Of a DNA stretch of 64,000 bases, positions 54,384-63,178 are shown piece after piece. A model generated the notes under the pieces. That model ran no database searches. It saw nothing but the letters and a program-made list of their open reading frames with translations, and was not told the origin of the DNA. The number at the start of each line of letters is the position of its first letter. The first letter of the stretch is position 1. The translations under genes were made by a program, and so were the position numbers. Source of the stretch: Lachnospiraceae bacterium UBA4631 (GTDB lineage: Bacteria; Bacillota; Clostridia; Lachnospirales; Lachnospiraceae); assembly GCA_002406015.1 (NCBI GenBank), contig DHMX01000032.1, positions 24,880-88,879 of the forward strand. Direction: 5' to 3'.

Positions 54384-55448
54384 TTATTTACTCAAATAGT
54401 CATTGGTAAACCCTGTACCTACCGGAATTTCGTCTGCCAATCCGTTTTCATACAGCCATGCATAGAATGCATCCCAACGCTGCGGGTCAATATAGCCCCA
54501 CTGTTCTACCTCTGCCTTATATTGGTCGGTCAGCCAAAGCTGGCTTGCCTTTACCATTTCCGGATTCAGCTCCGGAACTTCCTCACATAAAATATCGGCA
54601 GCCTCCTCCGGATTTTCGATTGCATATTCATAGCCCCTCCGGACTGCATCTAAAAATGCTCTGGCAGTATCTCCGTCTTCATTCAAAAAATCGGTATTTG
54701 CTATAATTACCGGACTATAATAATCAAATATCGGATTTAAATCCTTAAAGTAGAAAAAGTTCGTATCCAATCCAGCCAATTCGGTAGATACACCGTCCCA
54801 TGCATAGTATACCCATACCGCATCAATATCCTGCTGAAGTGCAGTCGGTACATCCGTTACATATTCCGGTATAAGGTTGACCTGTTCAAAATCTCCGCCA
54901 TCGGTTTCAATTACATTTTTCAATATGGCGTGTTCAATCGGCAAATCCCATGTTGCATAATTTTTTCCCATCATATCTGCCGGTGACTCAATTCCATCCT
55001 CTTTCAAAGAAATAATTCCGGAGGTATTGTGCTGTATCAATGCAGCTACTGCCTCTACCGGCATTTGTTCTTCGGAAGTAAATACCGGAACTAAATAATC
55101 CTGAAAATCAATACCAAACTGTGCCTGTCCGGATGCCACCATAGTGGTTGCTCCGTCTTCCGGTGGCTGAACAATCGTTACATCCAATCCTGCATCTTCA
55201 AAATATCCAAGGTTCTGTGCCACGTATAAGCCTGTATGATTGGTGTTCGGAGTCCAATCCAATACGAATGTAATTTCCTTCAAATCTTTTGATTCGGAAT
55301 CTGCTCCTGCTTCTTGTGTATTTTCATCTGTATTCTCTTCCGATGTATTTCCTTTTCCTGCATCTGTGCTTCCGCAGGCACATAAGCTAAGTGCCATCAT
55401 TCCTGCTGTTATGATTCCTGTTACTTTCTTCCAACTATTTCGTTTCAT
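54384..55448 (-). CDS. thiY: Thiamine-precursor-binding lipoprotein, NMT1/THI5-like
   Basis: About 354 residues started at MKRNSWKK. Lipobox LSLCACG makes it a membrane-anchored lipoprotein. The mature part begins with FVLDWTPNTNHTGLYVAQNLGYF, the NMT1/THI5 ligand-binding motif, and would bind formylaminopyrimidine or HMP. ThiY-family length and domain order are normal. Under a TPP riboswitch with the ThiX and ThiZ partners. Confidence 0.9.
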   Translation of the reverse strand: MKRNSWKKVTGIITAGMMALSLCACGSTDAGKGNTSEENTDENTQEAGADSESKDLKEITFVLDWTPNTNHTGLYVAQNLGYFEDAGLDVTIVQPPEDGATTMVASGQAQFGIDFQDYLVPVFTSEEQMPVEAVAALIQHNTSGIISLKEDGIESPADMMGKNYATWDLPIEHAILKNVIETDGGDFEQVNLIPEYVTDVPTALQQDIDAVWVYYAWDGVSTELAGLDTNFFYFKDLNPIFDYYSPVIIANTDFLNEDGDTARAFLDAVRRGYEYAIENPEEAADILCEEVPELNPEMVKASQLWLTDQYKAEVEQWGYIDPQRWDAFYAWLYENGLADEIPVGTGFTNDYLSK

Positions 55449-55496
55449 GTTCTTCTCCATTTCTTGTGTTATTATGTTGGTTGTTATTTGTTTACC

Positions 55497-56276
55497 TTAC
55501 AATCTCTGTTCGTCTCTGCAATGCAGCCATGGCATAGATTTATACTGAACCAGCTTCACAATTCCCATTAGCATTAAACTAATTGCCGAAACCAGAAAAA
55601 TGACCGCAAACATCCTGTCATAATCATATGCTTTCTTCACCCGCGTCATATAAACGCCCAATCCGTAGAAGCCGCCTAACCATTCCGCAATCACCGCTCC
55701 TACAACCGAATATGCAACTGCTATTTTAAGCCCGGCAAAAAATTCTCCCAATGCATTTGGAAATTTCACATGCCAGAAAATCTGCCAACGGTTTGCTTTC
55801 ATGGACTGCATCAGCCTTATCATATCCGGGTCTACTGCTTGAAACCCTTCTAATAAGCCAACTGCAATCGGGAAAAAGGATACTAACACCACCAGCACTA
55901 CCTTTGGGGCAATTCCGTAAGAAAACCAAAGTATCAAGAGCGGTGCAATTGCCACCGGCGGAACTGTCTGCGTCAATATTAAAATCGGATACAAGCCCTT
56001 CCGAACCGGTTCAAACATATCCATGAGTGCTGCACACGCAAATCCCAAGCCGACACCACACACCATTCCCAATGCTGCCTCCACCAAGGTTACTCTGGAA
56101 TGATACATAAGCAATGGGAAATCCTGAATAAATGCCTGTATCACTTCGAGTGGTGATGGAAGCATATACCTCGGAATCCATCCTGCCATGCTTACAATTT
56201 GCCAAATCAGCAAGACTCCCAATACAACAAATACGGGAATCCACTTACTGATGATGCTTTGTTGTCTTTTCTTCAA
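55497..56276 (-). CDS. thiX: ABC permease, ThiX-like
   Basis: 259 residues with six membrane spans and the binding-protein-dependent permease motif EAA---G (AEWLGGFYGLGV, and LLILWFSYGIAPKV). The start is TTG behind GGTGAGG, overlapping the end of the preceding small gene by 32 bases. With ThiY and ThiZ it imports a thiamine precursor. Confidence 0.9.
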   Translation of the reverse strand: MKKRQQSIISKWIPVFVVLGVLLIWQIVSMAGWIPRYMLPSPLEVIQAFIQDFPLLMYHSRVTLVEAALGMVCGVGLGFACAALMDMFEPVRKGLYPILILTQTVPPVAIAPLLILWFSYGIAPKVVLVVLVSFFPIAVGLLEGFQAVDPDMIRLMQSMKANRWQIFWHVKFPNALGEFFAGLKIAVAYSVVGAVIAEWLGGFYGLGVYMTRVKKAYDYDRMFAVIFLVSAISLMLMGIVKLVQYKSMPWLHCRDEQRL

Positions 56277-56541
56277 TGGTTAATACCTCACCTTCTGGCT
56301 TATAGGTAATCTTCACATAACTCATAACACTCGGGCAACCTGCTTTGACTGCAATATACTGACATTGCTTTACAATCTCCATTAATTCTTCATACTCGCC
56401 TTCCATTGCCGTTTCACATGGTCCTACATAGTAAGTCACGCCCGTACTTTTGATGTAATCAATTACCTCATCCACGATTCTTACCACTTCTGCATCTGTG
56501 GATACCGCCGGCAGCACTTGAATTGCTACATTTGCATTCAT
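56245..56541 (-). CDS. Thiamine-binding protein, MTH1187/YkoF-like
   Basis: 98 residues with the DUF77 fold: NVAIQVLPAV at the N-terminus, YVGPCETAMEGEYEELMEIV in the middle and closing VKITYKPEGEV. Family members bind thiamine or its pyrimidine, supporting the operon's role. First gene after the TPP riboswitch; overlaps thiX. Confidence 0.85.
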   Translation of the reverse strand: MNANVAIQVLPAVSTDAEVVRIVDEVIDYIKSTGVTYYVGPCETAMEGEYEELMEIVKQCQYIAVKAGCPSVMSYVKITYKPEGEVLTIEEKTTKHHQ

Positions 56542-56613
56542 TTTTATTTCCTCCTTTTTTGCCCGTACAGAATCTTTCCGAAATCTGTTTCGTGATTCCT
56601 CGGCAAATTATAA

Positions 56614-56644
56614 AACCCTTTCCACGATTTTTCTGGAAAGGGTT
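56614..56644 (-). terminator. Terminator controlled by the TPP riboswitch
   Basis: Perfect 11-base arms AACCCTTTCCA/TGGAAAGGGTT with a nine-base loop and TTATAA after; immediately downstream of the TPP aptamer, the usual expression platform. Confidence 0.85.
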
Positions 56645-56670
56645 GATTTACATTCAAATTACACTTGTAT

Positions 56671-56775
56671 TCTCTCCCTCCGCCAGCATTATCTGGATCA
56701 GGTCATGGGGTATTTACCCCAAAGGATTGATGACAGGACTATGTCACCTCTCAGCCTAATTCCTTAAGCACTCCT
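56671..56775 (-). promoter_or_regulatory. TPP (thiamine pyrophosphate) riboswitch
   Basis: Minus strand carries the two THI-box blocks: GGCTGAGAGG near the 5' end, then ACCTGATCCAGATAATGCTGG and GCGGAGGGA. TPP binding would form the terminator at 56614-56644 and shut off the uptake operon. Confidence 0.95.
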
Positions 56776-56787
56776 GATTTCTTGGCA

Positions 56788-56816
56788 ATTATATATTGAT
56801 TTAATAAAATTGTCAA
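56788..56816 (-). promoter_or_regulatory. Promoter of the TPP-regulated operon
   Basis: Minus strand -35 TTGACA (56811-56816), 17-base spacer, -10 TATAAT (56788-56793): consensus in every position. Confidence 0.85.
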
Positions 56817-56857
56817 TCCACATCTGATATTTTGCTTATTTGCATAAGCTCAAATAT

Positions 56858-56884
56858 GTGGTATATGGCATATAACATATACCA
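56858..56884 (-). terminator. Possible terminator of the adhesin gene
   Basis: Arms TGGTATATG/CATATACCA immediately after the adhesin stop codon. AT-rich and without a clear U-run, so weak. Confidence 0.4.
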
Positions 56885-59182
56885 TTATTTTCGCATATAG
56901 CAGACAATTTCTTTTATGCCAAGACCGCACATCATAATTAAAATTGCAATAGCCAGCCCTAAATGCTGCATATCACCTGTAACCGGCGTTTCTGCTTTTA
57001 TCTCTGCCTTTGTTTCCGGCTTTACTTCTGTCTGCGGTTGTATTTCCGGCTCCTCAGCCACCTCTTCCTCATATTTTGCAGGCAGCACAATTTCAATGAT
57101 GGAATTATAATAATTTTTGCTGACGGTTTCTCCATCCTCCCGAATTTCAAATTCACAAAGCTCATCATTTAAATGATACCCTTCATTTGCTTTTATTTCC
57201 TTTAGATAATATATTCCGTACAGCAGATTTTCTAAGAATATTTCTCCGTTTTCGTCTGTTGTATAATCACCCAGATATTCCTCCGAACCAGAATCCTTGT
57301 CTATCCGATAAAGAGAAAATACGGCTCCTGCCAGCGGTTTATCCGGAATTTGCAAGGATGCCTTTTTCAAGCAGAAATTTCCATATATCCGTCGATTACT
57401 CATATAAACGATTTGAGGCTTCGGGTCTGCCGTTACTGTAACCTCCATGTCCTCTGCCAACAAATAACCTTCCGGTGCCTTTGCCTCATGTAATCTGTAT
57501 ACACCACTTAAGCCTTCTATCACATGGTATTCGCCATTTGAAATCCATGTATCTACTAATTCATTTGTATCCTTCCGATACAGCTCCAGCGTTGCACCGG
57601 CTAGCGGCTTACCATCCTCTCCAAGCTTCATAAACTTTGTAACCGTCTTTTCGTCCTGCATTATAACCCGCACTATCTGATTTTCCTGTGTTACTGTAAA
57701 TGGTATATCAGGTGCCAAAGTATAGCCATTGGGTGACTGTACTTCCTTTAGAATATAATTACCTGCTGCCAGTCCTTCCATTACATATGGAGCTGCTCCG
57801 GTTACAAAACTTTCTACCCGGCTTCCGTCTGCTCTGTATAGCTCCAGCTTTGCTCCTTCCAACAAATTGCCCGCCGCATCCGTCTTTAATATCTCTACCC
57901 TTGTCTTACTATTATACATGGTAATGACTTTTGTGGTATTCGATGCTCTATCATATGTAAAAATTATATCCTCTGCAAGTGTGTATCCGTCAGCCGGTAC
58001 TAATTCACGCAATATATAGGTCCCTGTATCCAGACCGACAATCTGGTGCGGAACATCCGTAGATACCCATGTATCATATGTTGTATTTCCGTCCTGCGAA
58101 ATAATCGTCATTGTACAGCCGGCTAATTCTGTTTCTCCCGTAATGTCTTTTTTACTAATACTTACAGAAGGTAACGACTGCGTATAAACCTTGAACTTAA
58201 ACCATTTCGATGTTGCTGCAATCTTTCCTTCTAACTGACAGCCATCCTGCGGATTATCGATATTCTCTTTGAAATTATAAGTGCCTCGTATTCCTTCCTT
58301 GTAACCTTTTACTTCTACTGCGTCTTCCTGTGAAATATGTTCCGTTGTATATAGTTTAAGGTATGTCCCCTCGTCATTCGGTGTACCATCTGCGTTACAA
58401 ACCATACAATGCAGCTTTCCAGTTGCCTCCTCGTAATGAGCCATTACTTTACTGGCTTCGTCTGTATGCTGCAATATCACCTCATACTGATTACTGCTGT
58501 TGCTCCATGCCATTTCATATACAGGTGTGTCTGCATCCGATACCGTATCATAATCTACCGCAAAGGTTGGTATCCGCATTTTATCCATAACCACGTACCA
58601 GATACGGTTACACTCTGTCAAATCTCCCCAGCCGGCATTACAGGTAGCAACCACACCATCCCAGTTCATTCCTCCACAATCAACAGTTGCATCATCATAA
58701 TACTCAACAAAATACCAAATCATAAGCTGTGTTGACCAGAACCACTTCATCTGCTGTTGAACTGCTGTATCTGTATAGTCCGCACCTGCATATCCATTTG
58801 TTGCACCAATCGGTGGTATTAGCTGGGCATTACTTCCAAGAATATACCCGATTGCCTGCTTCTGGTTATCATTCAGTCTGGCATAATCGGCTTCCGATAC
58901 ATCACTTAATGTATCTCCCGTTCCTGCTGTTGCTCCCAAATCAATACAAAACACAGGTTGCTCATTATCCGCCGTATACATAATCTGCGGATGTGATACC
59001 GTATCTGCTGCGTTCTTGTAGACGGTCATATTATTGGATGTCCACACATTCAAGCATCGAAGGGTTGTATCTGCGGCAAATACCTGCCGAATGCATGGGG
59101 ATACCAGTTGTACTGCCAGCGTTACAAATAATGTTAGCAGCATTACTATTTTTCTGTTCCATTTTATTTTATTCACTATCAA
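56885..59182 (-). CDS. Surface adhesin with thioester and Cna-B/SpaA domains
   Basis: 765 residues. Signal peptide (about 1-37). A TQXA-type thioester domain follows: Cys79 in FCIDLGA and Gln152 in WSTQLMIW would form the reactive bond used to attach covalently to host targets. Then four Cna-B/SpaA repeats (about 345-420, 430-505, 515-585 and 590-690), each with the lysine strand (SISKKD, VEILKT, TKFMKL, NFCLKK) and E-rich closing motif (LRELVPADGY, LKEVQSPNGY, LHEAKAPEGY, LKEIKANEGY) of isopeptide-bonded domains. The C-terminus has an ETPVTGD motif, a hydrophobic span and a basic tail, a sorting signal variant. No sortase is in the window. Confidence 0.88.
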   Translation of the reverse strand: MIVNKIKWNRKIVMLLTLFVTLAVQLVSPCIRQVFAADTTLRCLNVWTSNNMTVYKNAADTVSHPQIMYTADNEQPVFCIDLGATAGTGDTLSDVSEADYARLNDNQKQAIGYILGSNAQLIPPIGATNGYAGADYTDTAVQQQMKWFWSTQLMIWYFVEYYDDATVDCGGMNWDGVVATCNAGWGDLTECNRIWYVVMDKMRIPTFAVDYDTVSDADTPVYEMAWSNSSNQYEVILQHTDEASKVMAHYEEATGKLHCMVCNADGTPNDEGTYLKLYTTEHISQEDAVEVKGYKEGIRGTYNFKENIDNPQDGCQLEGKIAATSKWFKFKVYTQSLPSVSISKKDITGETELAGCTMTIISQDGNTTYDTWVSTDVPHQIVGLDTGTYILRELVPADGYTLAEDIIFTYDRASNTTKVITMYNSKTRVEILKTDAAGNLLEGAKLELYRADGSRVESFVTGAAPYVMEGLAAGNYILKEVQSPNGYTLAPDIPFTVTQENQIVRVIMQDEKTVTKFMKLGEDGKPLAGATLELYRKDTNELVDTWISNGEYHVIEGLSGVYRLHEAKAPEGYLLAEDMEVTVTADPKPQIVYMSNRRIYGNFCLKKASLQIPDKPLAGAVFSLYRIDKDSGSEEYLGDYTTDENGEIFLENLLYGIYYLKEIKANEGYHLNDELCEFEIREDGETVSKNYYNSIIEIVLPAKYEEEVAEEPEIQPQTEVKPETKAEIKAETPVTGDMQHLGLAIAILIMMCGLGIKEIVCYMRK

Positions 59183-59313
59183 AGTCTCCTTTCTTTTTCC
59201 TTTGACATTCAGATTTCGTTACAACTATATTTGTTGCTATGTAGCTTACTTCCATGGAATACTTGGCAGAACTGCCGGAATCATATAAATACCGCATATA
59301 CTCCAATAAAAAA

Positions 59314-59372
59314 ACTTGCGGTTCTATATGAAGATATTTGTATTATACATCATTCATACAGCTTCCGCAAGT
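59314..59372 (-). terminator. Terminator of the C39-like peptidase gene
   Basis: Arms ACTTGCGG/CCGCAAGT with a long loop; on the minus strand the stem is followed by TTTTTTTATT. About 45 bases past the stop. Confidence 0.65.
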
Positions 59373-59414
59373 ATAATTGTAAATATTTTTTGTACTTTTA
59401 TCTTTTTTGTATTG

Positions 59415-60671
59415 TTAATAACTTATAGCATAATATCCGCAATGACTCCATTTATTTACAATTGAGTTAATGGTGTCCCGTTCCTTTGCCCCTGTCCATG
59501 GATTATTGTAGTAAATATATGTGTCATTATAACCGGTCACTGTAATTGCATGCAAATCAAAACCGTTCATGCCAGATACCCATAATACTACCGGATGCCC
59601 CTCCATTAGTTTTGCCTGAACTGCCGCTATACCTGCTCTACTCATAATCTCATACGTTCCCATATGATTCTGCACTACTGATGCGACTCCCCCCGGCAAT
59701 GTGTAATTTTCTCTTCCCACTGGTGAATATGGAGAACCTACAAAGCCTTTATTTGGATTTGAACTCCTTGGCATCTCCTCCGCTGCCTCAAGCTTTGTAA
59801 TTCTTGACCCACCATGCTGTAACATCATAGTAACTGCGGTAATCTCACACCCCATTGGCAATTCCGGTCTCTGGCAAATATTTGGCACCTCGTGATAAAT
59901 CCCAGCCATAGCACCACCATCTCGAAAATAATACTGAATTCCGTTCACATATACCCAGCCAGTTTGCATAGCACCTGATTCGCCCAGATAATACCATACT
60001 CCGTTATCATTTAACCAACCAGTCTGCATAGCACCTGAGCCATCAAAGTAATACCAACTTCCTCCAATCCAGACCCATCCGGTCTGCATCCAACCATTCT
60101 TGTCAAAGTAATACCATACTTTATCGATGAGTTCCCATTTATTCGTTGGATAACTTCCGTCTTCATACTGTAGCCACCAGCCGCCGCTTTCATATATCCA
60201 AGTAATATCACTTCTTATATCATCAGTTCTTATACATGCTCCAGAGCCATCCACATATTCTCCTGCAATTGACGTATTCTCAGCCATTTTTCCATCACCA
60301 TACATGTAATAACGAACATGATTGATTTCCTGCCAACCTATTTGCATAGCTCCATTGTCTCCGAAATAATACCATGCATCTCCCAAATACCTCCATGCCG
60401 TTGCCATAGCTCCGCTCTCATCAAAGTAATACCAATTTCCGTCAATATAATTCCATCCCGTCATCATATAACCACTATCATTAAAATAATAAGTTATATC
60501 TTCTATTGTCTTCCACGCATTTGCAGGGTAACTTCCATCTGCATCTTCCCACCACCAACCAATAGTATTTTTATTCCATCCAGTCTGTGCTTTTACATCA
60601 ACTGTGGCAACACCACACAGCATAGCTCCAACAATTACGCTAATCAAGAATAATTTCTTTCCTTTGTACAT
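59415..60671 (-). CDS. Secreted C39-like cysteine peptidase with cell-wall-binding repeats
   Basis: 418 residues. Signal peptide (1-28). Residues 33-257 are nine or so choline-binding-type repeats of about 20 residues (pattern GWxxxxGxWYYFDxxGAMxTG), interrupted around 130-160 by a poor one. The C-terminal domain (about 258-418) is a C39-family peptidase fold: Cys275 (MGCEITAV), His374 (DLHAITVTG) and Asn390 near YNNPW. It would act at the cell wall on peptides or proteins. Promoter overlaps a 12-base inverted repeat pair. No maturation or transport partner is nearby. Confidence 0.85.
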   Translation of the reverse strand: MYKGKKLFLISVIVGAMLCGVATVDVKAQTGWNKNTIGWWWEDADGSYPANAWKTIEDITYYFNDSGYMMTGWNYIDGNWYYFDESGAMATAWRYLGDAWYYFGDNGAMQIGWQEINHVRYYMYGDGKMAENTSIAGEYVDGSGACIRTDDIRSDITWIYESGGWWLQYEDGSYPTNKWELIDKVWYYFDKNGWMQTGWVWIGGSWYYFDGSGAMQTGWLNDNGVWYYLGESGAMQTGWVYVNGIQYYFRDGGAMAGIYHEVPNICQRPELPMGCEITAVTMMLQHGGSRITKLEAAEEMPRSSNPNKGFVGSPYSPVGRENYTLPGGVASVVQNHMGTYEIMSRAGIAAVQAKLMEGHPVVLWVSGMNGFDLHAITVTGYNDTYIYYNNPWTGAKERDTINSIVNKWSHCGYYAISY

Positions 60672-60688
60672 ATTCTTATGTTACTCCT

Positions 60689-60726
60689 CTATAGTTGTAT
60701 TTTTATTTGAAATTATACAACTATAG
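60689..60726. repeat. 12-base inverted repeat in the C39 peptidase promoter region
   Basis: CTATAGTTGTAT (60689-60700) and its exact complement ATACAACTATAG (60715-60726). The right arm extends into the palindrome AACTATAGTT (60719-60728), which lies inside the promoter spacer; AACTATAGTT recurs upstream of the XRE gene at 62762. Confidence 0.7.
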
Positions 60727-60740
60727 TTTAATTTTATCAA
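60712..60740 (-). promoter_or_regulatory. Promoter of the C39 peptidase gene
   Basis: Minus strand -35 TTGATA (60735-60740), 17-base spacer, -10 TATAAT (60712-60717). The spacer contains the AACTATAGTT palindrome. Confidence 0.75.
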
Positions 60741-60836
60741 TATTTTATTCTCTTACAGCGAATATTATTACACTTTTAATTGGTTTTATATTCTCAATCT
60801 ACCATATATCATTAATTAAAAGGTGGTGAAATACTT

Positions 60837-61169
60837 ATGGACACACAAATAAAATATGAGATAGGTCAACGAATTCGCGATTGTCGAATCAGCAAAGGGA
60901 TGACTCAGTCTGAGTTCGCCGAAAGCGTAGATATATCCATTAATTTTCTCTCTGAGATAGAAAATGGAAAAAAAGGGCTTTCTTGCGAAACCTTATATCA
61001 AATTTGCAACATCCACACCCTTTCTGCCAATTACATTCTATTTGGTGAGCAGCCAAAAAAGCCCAACTATACAACACTAATTGACCTTTCAAATAATCTG
61101 AGCAATGATGAATTATCAATGCTTATAGATTATTTGAATGCATTACTTAAACTTCGTACAATGGCATAA
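60837..61169 (+). CDS. XRE-family transcriptional regulator
   Basis: 110 residues; residues 8-64 form a Cro/C1 helix-turn-helix (GMTQSEFAESVDISINFLSEIENG). The C-terminal 40 residues are helical, without a recognised sensor. Start preceded by AAAGGTGGTG. It is divergent from the C39 peptidase gene and 3' of an operator-like inverted repeat, so it may control that gene. Confidence 0.85.
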   Translation: MDTQIKYEIGQRIRDCRISKGMTQSEFAESVDISINFLSEIENGKKGLSCETLYQICNIHTLSANYILFGEQPKKPNYTTLIDLSNNLSNDELSMLIDYLNALLKLRTMA

Positions 61170-61279
61170 TTTTGAAATACATGTAATCTTCCAAATTCTG
61201 TGTTTCTAGTGTATAATGCTATTATCTTAGTGTTTACACATTTAGTTTCACATTTTATAAATAATGGAGGGATTCTATT

Positions 61280-62431
61280 ATGAAAAAAATAATTGCTATT
61301 AGTATAACGATTTTATTGTCAGCCACGTTATGTGCATGCGGACATTTAAGGGGCAGTTCAAGCACCGCCGGTACAGGCAGTAACCAGAACACTTCTGTCG
61401 GCTGGGGTTCCAACAAGGCAGGTGCAACAAGCGAAGCTGTCAGTACAGCAGCTCCACAACCAACCATTATTCCAACTGCCGCAAGCCAGACAACTTTAGT
61501 TCCTTATTCAACAGACGACTTTAGTATGCAGATTCCAAGCGGTTGGACAGTAACAACCGGTGGTACCGGCATGATTCATTCCATTCGTGTATATGACCCG
61601 GAACAACCTGTAAATCAGATATTTATTCTTATAAAAGCTATGCCACTAATGCACAGTGAATCAGGAAGAAGTTATTATCAGCAAAGCTATGATGCATATG
61701 GCGGCAACTATTACATAATGGCAGATGCACCGGTTCTTTCAAATCCTTCTACCCAAGGCTTTTTTGAAATCTTTTCTAGTTATGCAGATTATGTAGAGAA
61801 GGATGAACCTACCTATGCCGGATATGAATTTCCAAGATTTAATGATTTTAATACATTGGAATCCTTTGAAACCAATAACACGTTAGGCGATGCATCCTAT
61901 GCACCTGCTATGCTGCATGCAACCTTTACGGATGCAAACGGAACTGCCGGTGAAGGTATGTTTACCGCTGATGTTGTAGACTTTACCGGAAATACGGCTG
62001 TCATGGGTGATATTGATGCCGGCTTCTATATGGCTTATACAATTATGGCTGTAACAGCGGTAGAAAATGAATTTGTAGAGTGGGAGGACCTTCTTTGTCA
62101 GTGTATTAATTCCATTGACTATACAGATAATTTCGTCAACAATGCCATTGCCCAAAGTAATGAAATGGTGGTTACTTCCCAAAAGCTTAGTCAGAGCTTT
62201 AATGAAATTGCGGATGGTATCATGGATTCCTGGAATCAGCGAAATGCCAGTCAGGATATTCTTCGCCAGAAAGAAAGTGATGCCATTCTTGGATTTGAGC
62301 GGGTATACAATACCGATAACGGAGAAATTTACAAAGCATACAACGGATTTACCGACGATTTTTCATATACTAATATAGAGCCTATCAGTGATGATATGTA
62401 TACCCAGCCAATTGATGGCTATATCGAGTAA
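61280..62431 (+). CDS. Lipoprotein of unknown function
   Basis: 383 residues. Lipobox LCACG (Cys20) after a 19-residue signal gives a lipid-anchored protein; a Ser/Thr/Ala/Gly-rich spacer (about 25-70) precedes a globular domain. The start of that domain, PYSTDDFSMQIPSGWTV, recalls PsbP-like or DUF-type ligand domains, though I do not assign one. A weak promoter with TATAAT (61212-61217) lies upstream. Function unknown. Confidence 0.75.
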   Translation: MKKIIAISITILLSATLCACGHLRGSSSTAGTGSNQNTSVGWGSNKAGATSEAVSTAAPQPTIIPTAASQTTLVPYSTDDFSMQIPSGWTVTTGGTGMIHSIRVYDPEQPVNQIFILIKAMPLMHSESGRSYYQQSYDAYGGNYYIMADAPVLSNPSTQGFFEIFSSYADYVEKDEPTYAGYEFPRFNDFNTLESFETNNTLGDASYAPAMLHATFTDANGTAGEGMFTADVVDFTGNTAVMGDIDAGFYMAYTIMAVTAVENEFVEWEDLLCQCINSIDYTDNFVNNAIAQSNEMVVTSQKLSQSFNEIADGIMDSWNQRNASQDILRQKESDAILGFERVYNTDNGEIYKAYNGFTDDFSYTNIEPISDDMYTQPIDGYIE

Positions 62432-62507
62432 TCATTGTTTTGAAATATATATGTATTGAGTGTATTAAGAAATAAATTAGTAAACAGAATCAGACTGTTT
62501 TGAATAC

Positions 62508-62553
62508 AACTGCCTTTGAAAGAAAACCAAATGGTTTGCTTGCAGGGGCAGTT
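62508..62553 (+). terminator. Terminator of the lipoprotein gene
   Basis: Arms AACTGCC/GGCAGTT with an inner AAACCAAATGGTTT stem, followed by TATTTTTGTTTT. Confidence 0.8.
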
Positions 62554-62711
62554 TATTTTTGTTTTATTTGTGGGGTTTGGCTTTTACCAATAAATACTCA
62601 AGTATTTTTTTCTTCATTTTTGAATACTATAATATATTGTCATTAGAACTAATTGTCAATAGTCTGTGTTAAATTAATTTACATTCCATAGTATATAAAT
62701 ATATTAAATTA

Positions 62712-62723
62712 AAACTATAGTTT
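62712..62723 (+). promoter_or_regulatory. Palindrome AAACTATAGTTT ahead of the XRE gene
   Basis: Perfect 12-base palindrome ending 39 bases before the XRE start. Its core AACTATAGTT also occurs in the C39 peptidase promoter (60719-60728), suggesting a shared repressor. Confidence 0.55.
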
Positions 62724-62761
62724 CTATTATTAATTCATGTTTTATTATGAGGTGATTTATT

Positions 62762-63139
62762 TTGACAAATATTACTCTTATTCTCGGGCAACGCATACGG
62801 CATTACCGAAAGCAACAAAAAATGAGCCAGGAACAACTTGCTGAATTTTCAGACCTTCATCCTACCTACATCGGTCAGATTGAACGAGGCGAAAAGAATG
62901 CAACGATTGAAAGTATCTATAAGATATCGACAGCCCTTAAAATTCCAATATCCACTCTTTTAGAAAAACTCAATGAATATCATGCTCCTGCTTCAGATAT
63001 AGATACATCAAAACTTCCAACAGACGATAATATTCCCTTACAAATATATGAAATCGTTTCTCTCGAATCTAAAGAAAGTCAAATCTTTTTACTTAATATA
63101 ATTAAATATGTAATAGACTTTCGAAATAAGACAAATTAA
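62762..63139 (+). CDS. XRE-family regulator with TTG start
   Basis: 125 residues; helix-turn-helix at 12-66 (KMSQEQLAEFSDLHPTYIGQIERG). The start is TTG, nine or so bases after GAGGTGA, with no ATG nearby. A helical C-terminal tail follows. It is related in layout to the XRE gene at 60837 but not a close copy. A palindrome lies just upstream. Confidence 0.8.
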   Translation: MTNITLILGQRIRHYRKQQKMSQEQLAEFSDLHPTYIGQIERGEKNATIESIYKISTALKIPISTLLEKLNEYHAPASDIDTSKLPTDDNIPLQIYEIVSLESKESQIFLLNIIKYVIDFRNKTN

Positions 63140-63178
63140 TATTTTTTGACTATCTATATACATTAGCAAGCATCAAAT

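Larger units (their letters stand above)
62432..62761. other. Intergenic stretch after the lipoprotein gene
   Basis: 330 bases, strongly AT-rich after 62580. It contains the lipoprotein terminator (62508-62553) and the AAACTATAGTTT palindrome (62712-62723) before the XRE gene. Nothing else is evident. Confidence 0.6.
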
